This document shows positions 61,387-64,000 of a stretch of DNA of 64,000 nucleotides, one piece after another. A program made the translations under genes and the position numbers. Position 1 is the first letter of the stretch, and every line of letters starts with the position of its first letter. Source of the stretch: Paenibacillus sabinae T27 (GTDB lineage Bacteria; Bacillota; Bacilli; Paenibacillales; Paenibacillaceae); the NCBI RefSeq assembly GCF_000612505.1, contig NZ_CP004078.1:4921001-4985000 (forward strand), in the 5' to 3' direction. Under the pieces are notes generated by a model. It searched no databases. It was not told the origin of the DNA and was given only the letters and a program-made list of their open reading frames with translations.

Positions 61387-63174
61387 TTATTTCACGACAA
61401 CGATGAAGGTGACAATAGGGGCCCTATCAGCCTTTGGAATAGTCCCCGGCGGATTATAGAGCGTGACGACGTAGCTGCCTTTTCCTTGGTCCGGCTTGAT
61501 CCGGTATGAGAAACGGCCATCCTTGCCTACAGGAAAGCTGACGGCTTTGCTTTCCCGGCCGTTAACCGGCCTAAGGGTCAGCCTAAGGGAAGAGAAGCCA
61601 GTGCCTCGGGCCTCCAGGGTGCCGCTTAAATCGACGTAGGAGGACGTCTCGGCGTAACCCGCCGGCCAGTCAGCTCCATCGCTTGAGCTCAGCTTCAGAT
61701 CAAGGCTCAAGGAGTCATAGGACGGATAACCGCTGTAGCGGAAAGGTATATCGGCCGCGGTCAGCTTCGAGTCCACCGGGATCGAGTTGATGATGCGGCC
61801 GTTTCTGGAGTCGCCGTATATGAATTGATTCTCCCCGGGCAGAAGTGGGATGCTGACCTGATACAGACTATATTTTCGCCCGTTATAGCCTTGCGGTGGC
61901 TTGCTCTGTTGATAGCTGTACGTTCCAAAGGAGCTTATCCGGCTGCTCTCATAGTAAAAGATCCCGGTTCCGAGAACCGACACGGAAAGAGTAGCGCTGG
62001 AAGCCTTAAGAGGCCGGTTGTTCGTGAACCAGGTGCTGTACTCGATGGTACCCGTCTTCGCAGAAGAATCATAGCTGAACGGAAGCCACAGGTATTCCTT
62101 TAAAAAGCGGAGCGGCACCAGAATAACGCCGTTTTGCTTGCGAACCTTAATTGTGGCGATTTTTTGGCGTCCTTTATACACCTGGCCGGTTTTCACATTG
62201 AGCTTAAGCTGATTAAAGTATCCGTTCTCTGAGAAATATACGGCATTCTCCGACGGAACGGTCTGCATATGTCCTTGAATAAAGGCGATCGCATCCTTTA
62301 AGGGAAAATACAAATTTCCGTTTGCAAAGACGGGAGCGCTGCTGAGGGCGATACGTTTATTTTCCCGGGGCACAAAAGCGGATGTGCGGCCCGTTTGCCA
62401 GTTCATTTCCACGCTGAGGGGCAGCATCACCACATCGGCCTGATCCAGCAGATTAATGACCGGACGGAAGCTGTAAAGCACCGAAATGAAATCGGCCAGA
62501 GAAGTATGGCTTACGAACGTGTACCCTGTCTTGCCGTCAAAAGACCAGTACGCGGTGTAAACGGCGTCCTTCCCGGTGCCCGATACGTTAATGATCCCTT
62601 TGGCGTCAGTGGACAAAGGCGTAGCGAACTTTACGGCCTGGGAAAAAGCCTGAACAAGCTGCCGCTTCCGGCTGTCCGTTGCCGCCCCGTCAGAATCGGT
62701 ATATACCGTCCATCCGTTCTTGCTGAGCAGCAGAGCATCTCCGTGCGGAAATGAAGGTTTAGCTGCTCCGGCCGAAGCTTCCAGCAGCACGTCTCCCGGC
62801 TTTCTCGCAGGAGAATTCGCGTCTGGGAGGCTACTGGCGGCGTCAGGAGCCTTGTCTGCTCTATAAAGCTGGATGGCATAGCCTTCCTCCGTCAGCTTGC
62901 TTGAAATGCCATAGTACTGCTTGCCGGAGTCCGGCAGGCGGGTCGGGAGATAGGCGGTGACCGAACTGGACCTGAACAGTTCGTTCGCCAGCGGCGCCCA
63001 GATGCTGCGGTACCCGAAGCCAGGGTCCAGCACAATCTGCTCGCCGGTGGAGCCGGGCGTTTCTTCTGCGGCCGCGCTTCTTCCGAGGGAAGGGATCAGG
63101 CCGGATACAAGAATGACAAGCAGGAAGGCGGCGGTCCATTTGAAACCGGATTTGCTCCTATGCACGCTGTTCAT
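61387..63174 (-). CDS. Secreted protein with copper amine oxidase N-terminal-like (stalk) domain
   Basis: A 595-residue exported protein. Signal peptide WTAAFLLVILVSGLIPSLG with cleavage near SAAAEE. The middle section (about residues 245-350) has the copper amine oxidase N-domain repeat pattern: PVFANGNLYFPLKDAIAFI, then NGVILVPLRFLKEYLWLPFSY. No catalytic oxidase domain follows; the C-terminal part looks beta-rich, including a carbohydrate-binding or Ig-like segment. ATG preceded by AAGGAGG. In Paenibacillus such domains are common on cell-surface proteins. Function unknown. Confidence 0.8.
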   Translation of the reverse strand: MNSVHRSKSGFKWTAAFLLVILVSGLIPSLGRSAAAEETPGSTGEQIVLDPGFGYRSIWAPLANELFRSSSVTAYLPTRLPDSGKQYYGISSKLTEEGYAIQLYRADKAPDAASSLPDANSPARKPGDVLLEASAGAAKPSFPHGDALLLSKNGWTVYTDSDGAATDSRKRQLVQAFSQAVKFATPLSTDAKGIINVSGTGKDAVYTAYWSFDGKTGYTFVSHTSLADFISVLYSFRPVINLLDQADVVMLPLSVEMNWQTGRTSAFVPRENKRIALSSAPVFANGNLYFPLKDAIAFIQGHMQTVPSENAVYFSENGYFNQLKLNVKTGQVYKGRQKIATIKVRKQNGVILVPLRFLKEYLWLPFSYDSSAKTGTIEYSTWFTNNRPLKASSATLSVSVLGTGIFYYESSRISSFGTYSYQQSKPPQGYNGRKYSLYQVSIPLLPGENQFIYGDSRNGRIINSIPVDSKLTAADIPFRYSGYPSYDSLSLDLKLSSSDGADWPAGYAETSSYVDLSGTLEARGTGFSSLRLTLRPVNGRESKAVSFPVGKDGRFSYRIKPDQGKGSYVVTLYNPPGTIPKADRAPIVTFIVVVK

Positions 63175-63267
63175 TGCTAAGTGCCTCCTTAGGCGGAGAT
63201 TATTCATTTCATAACGAGCGAAAGTCAATAAATTAGACGCGGGTATTTTCCAAAAGTTGCATATTAA

Positions 63268-63594
63268 CATGCGGAGTCAAGACGTCCGGATTCGTTCCGC
63301 CTCATAGACGCGCCCGAGACCAGCAGAATTCCGGCAAATACGAGCGCGGTTCTGGAAAGTCTGAACCGCCACTTTGCCGGGCAAGTCCGCATATGCGGCC
63401 GCGCGGCCGGTCTGCATCTGACCGCGGAGTTTTCCTTTCCGCTACCGGAGAACTTGCCGGAGCTTTTCGAGCAGGAAGGCGTCTTTGCGGCAGTCCTTGG
63501 CGATAACCGCCTGATTCTGGGGTATGGACACTTGGATGAAGGGATAATCAAGGAAGGGGTTCAGCGGATAAAGAGGGCAATGGAACGAGGATAG
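63268..63594 (+). pseudogene. C-terminal remnant of a MocR-family (GntR-aminotransferase) gene
   Basis: An open frame of 108 codons without a start, from just after a TAA to TAG at 63592-63594. The translation includes VLESLNRHFAGQVRICG, GLHLTAEFSF, NRLILGYGHLDEGIIKEG and a final RIKRAMERG, the order seen at the C-terminus of MocR-type regulators (compare the intact one at 8.9-10.3 kb). The GntR domain, the PLP lysine and about 75 percent of the protein are missing. It is a decayed gene end, lying directly upstream of the divergent secreted-protein gene. Confidence 0.7.
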
Positions 63595-63639
63595 CCGGGC
63601 GCTCCCCCGTACAGAGCCATATGCCTCCAAATACACGTA

Positions 63640-63670
63640 GGGCGGCCCGAAGCTCTCCTTCAGGCCGCCC
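63640..63670. terminator. GC-rich hairpin between the relic and the EAL gene
   Basis: GGGCGGCC/GGCCGCCC with an inner GAAG/CTTC. No T-run on either strand, so terminator activity is uncertain. It lies 47 bases past the EAL stop. Confidence 0.45.
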
Positions 63671-63716
63671 TCATTATGTATGAGTGATGCTGTTTGTTCT
63701 TACTTGACTGAATGCT

Positions 63717-64000
63717 CTATACCGCTGCCGCATTTTCCGTAAACCATTGGCCCAGCTCGTGAACCGGCATCGGACGGCCGTAATAGTACCCCTGCATGAC
63801 CCGGCAGCCCAGCGATTGCAGCAGCTCGATCTGTTCCGGCGTCTCTACGCCCTCGGCAACGACCTCCATATTGAGGTTGCTGGCGATGGCGATAATGTTG
63901 CTGATAATCGCCTTCTTGGAGTGCATCTTGCTCTTGCGGATGAACACCTGGTCGATCTTGAGCGTGTTGACCGGAATTTCATCCAGATTGCCGAGCGAGG
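63717..64000 (-). CDS. EAL-domain protein, C-terminal end only (cut by window edge)
   Basis: The last 94 or so residues of an EAL c-di-GMP phosphodiesterase domain. LKIDQVFIRK, IIAIASNLNMEVVAEGVET and MQGYYYGRPMPVHELGQWF are the late EAL motifs, including the conserved Lys and Glu. Whether a GGDEF or sensor domain precedes it lies outside the window. It pairs functionally with the GGDEF protein at 42-43 kb in c-di-GMP turnover. Confidence 0.9.
   Translation of the reverse strand, partial: SLGNLDEIPVNTLKIDQVFIRKSKMHSKKAIISNIIAIASNLNMEVVAEGVETPEQIELLQSLGCRVMQGYYYGRPMPVHELGQWFTENAAAV

Noticed and set aside
1..64000. tRNA, rRNA, CRISPR array, prophage or intact IS element
   Set aside because: Looked for cloverleaf-like and rRNA-like stretches, regularly spaced repeats, integrases and transposases on both strands; none was convincing by eye.

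Overview
The window is chromosomal DNA of a moderately GC-rich Gram-positive spore former, most likely Paenibacillus or a close relative. The evidence is strong AGGAGG-type ribosome binding sites with GTG and TTG starts, a Spo0E-like phosphatase, LtaS, PerR, DUF3243 and DUF2164 proteins, a stand-alone GlnRS, SigA and SigD type promoters, and many U-tailed terminators. I see no rRNA, tRNA, CRISPR array, prophage or intact insertion sequence. All calls come from reading motifs; no database search was possible.

Layout. 0.1-5.8 kb: two phospholipase D-type proteins (one a cardiolipin synthase), a gluconokinase and a CDP-alcohol phosphatidyltransferase. 5.9-14.9 kb: a TorD-type chaperone with a structured leader, divergent moaA carrying a frameshift, an ArgO/LysE exporter antisense to the moaA read-through, a MocR regulator, an ABC exporter with its two-component system, and mobA. 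15-22.3 kb: two MFS carriers, glnS, two GNAT acetyltransferases, a MOSC protein and small conserved proteins. 22.4-31 kb: molybdopterin oxidoreductase, formate channel, an AT-rich lipoprotein, NADH oxidase, a gene-free repeat-like stretch and formate-THF ligase. 31-42 kb: LLM oxidoreductase, DUF3243, DD-carboxypeptidase, DEAD-box helicase, phasin-UbiB operon, ThuA, HemD, a chemoreceptor and PerR. 42-50.5 kb: a GGDEF protein, an operon of a Rieske flavoprotein, an SDR and a haem monooxygenase, and a MarR-controlled heterodimeric ABC exporter. 50.7-64 kb: Spo0E-like protein, LysR with lrgAB, a Gfo/Idh dehydrogenase, a nuclease-helicase fusion, LtaS, MarR, a chemoreceptor, a copper-amine-oxidase-fold secreted protein, a MocR gene relic and the end of an EAL protein.

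How genes fit together. A loose molybdenum, formate and oxygen theme runs through 6-31 kb: moaA, mobA, TorD, MOSC, a FdhF-like oxidoreductase, FocA, NADH oxidase and formate-THF ligase. The formate channel and NADH oxidase promoters share the same 14-bp palindromic core, of the TGTGA-N6-TCACA (FNR/CRP or Rex) type. At focA it sits near -41.5, an activating position; at nox it fills the -35/-10 spacer, a repressing position. This predicts one redox regulator acting in opposite directions on two genes 3 kb apart.

Other notable signals are the A7 frameshift that hides the essential Gly-Gly tail of MoaA, the moaA/argO excludon-like arrangement, a riboswitch-like leader before torD, four tandem 12/13-bp repeats next to the ribosome binding site of fhs, response-regulator direct repeats overlapping the mobA stop codon, and paired MarR palindromes around a promoter.
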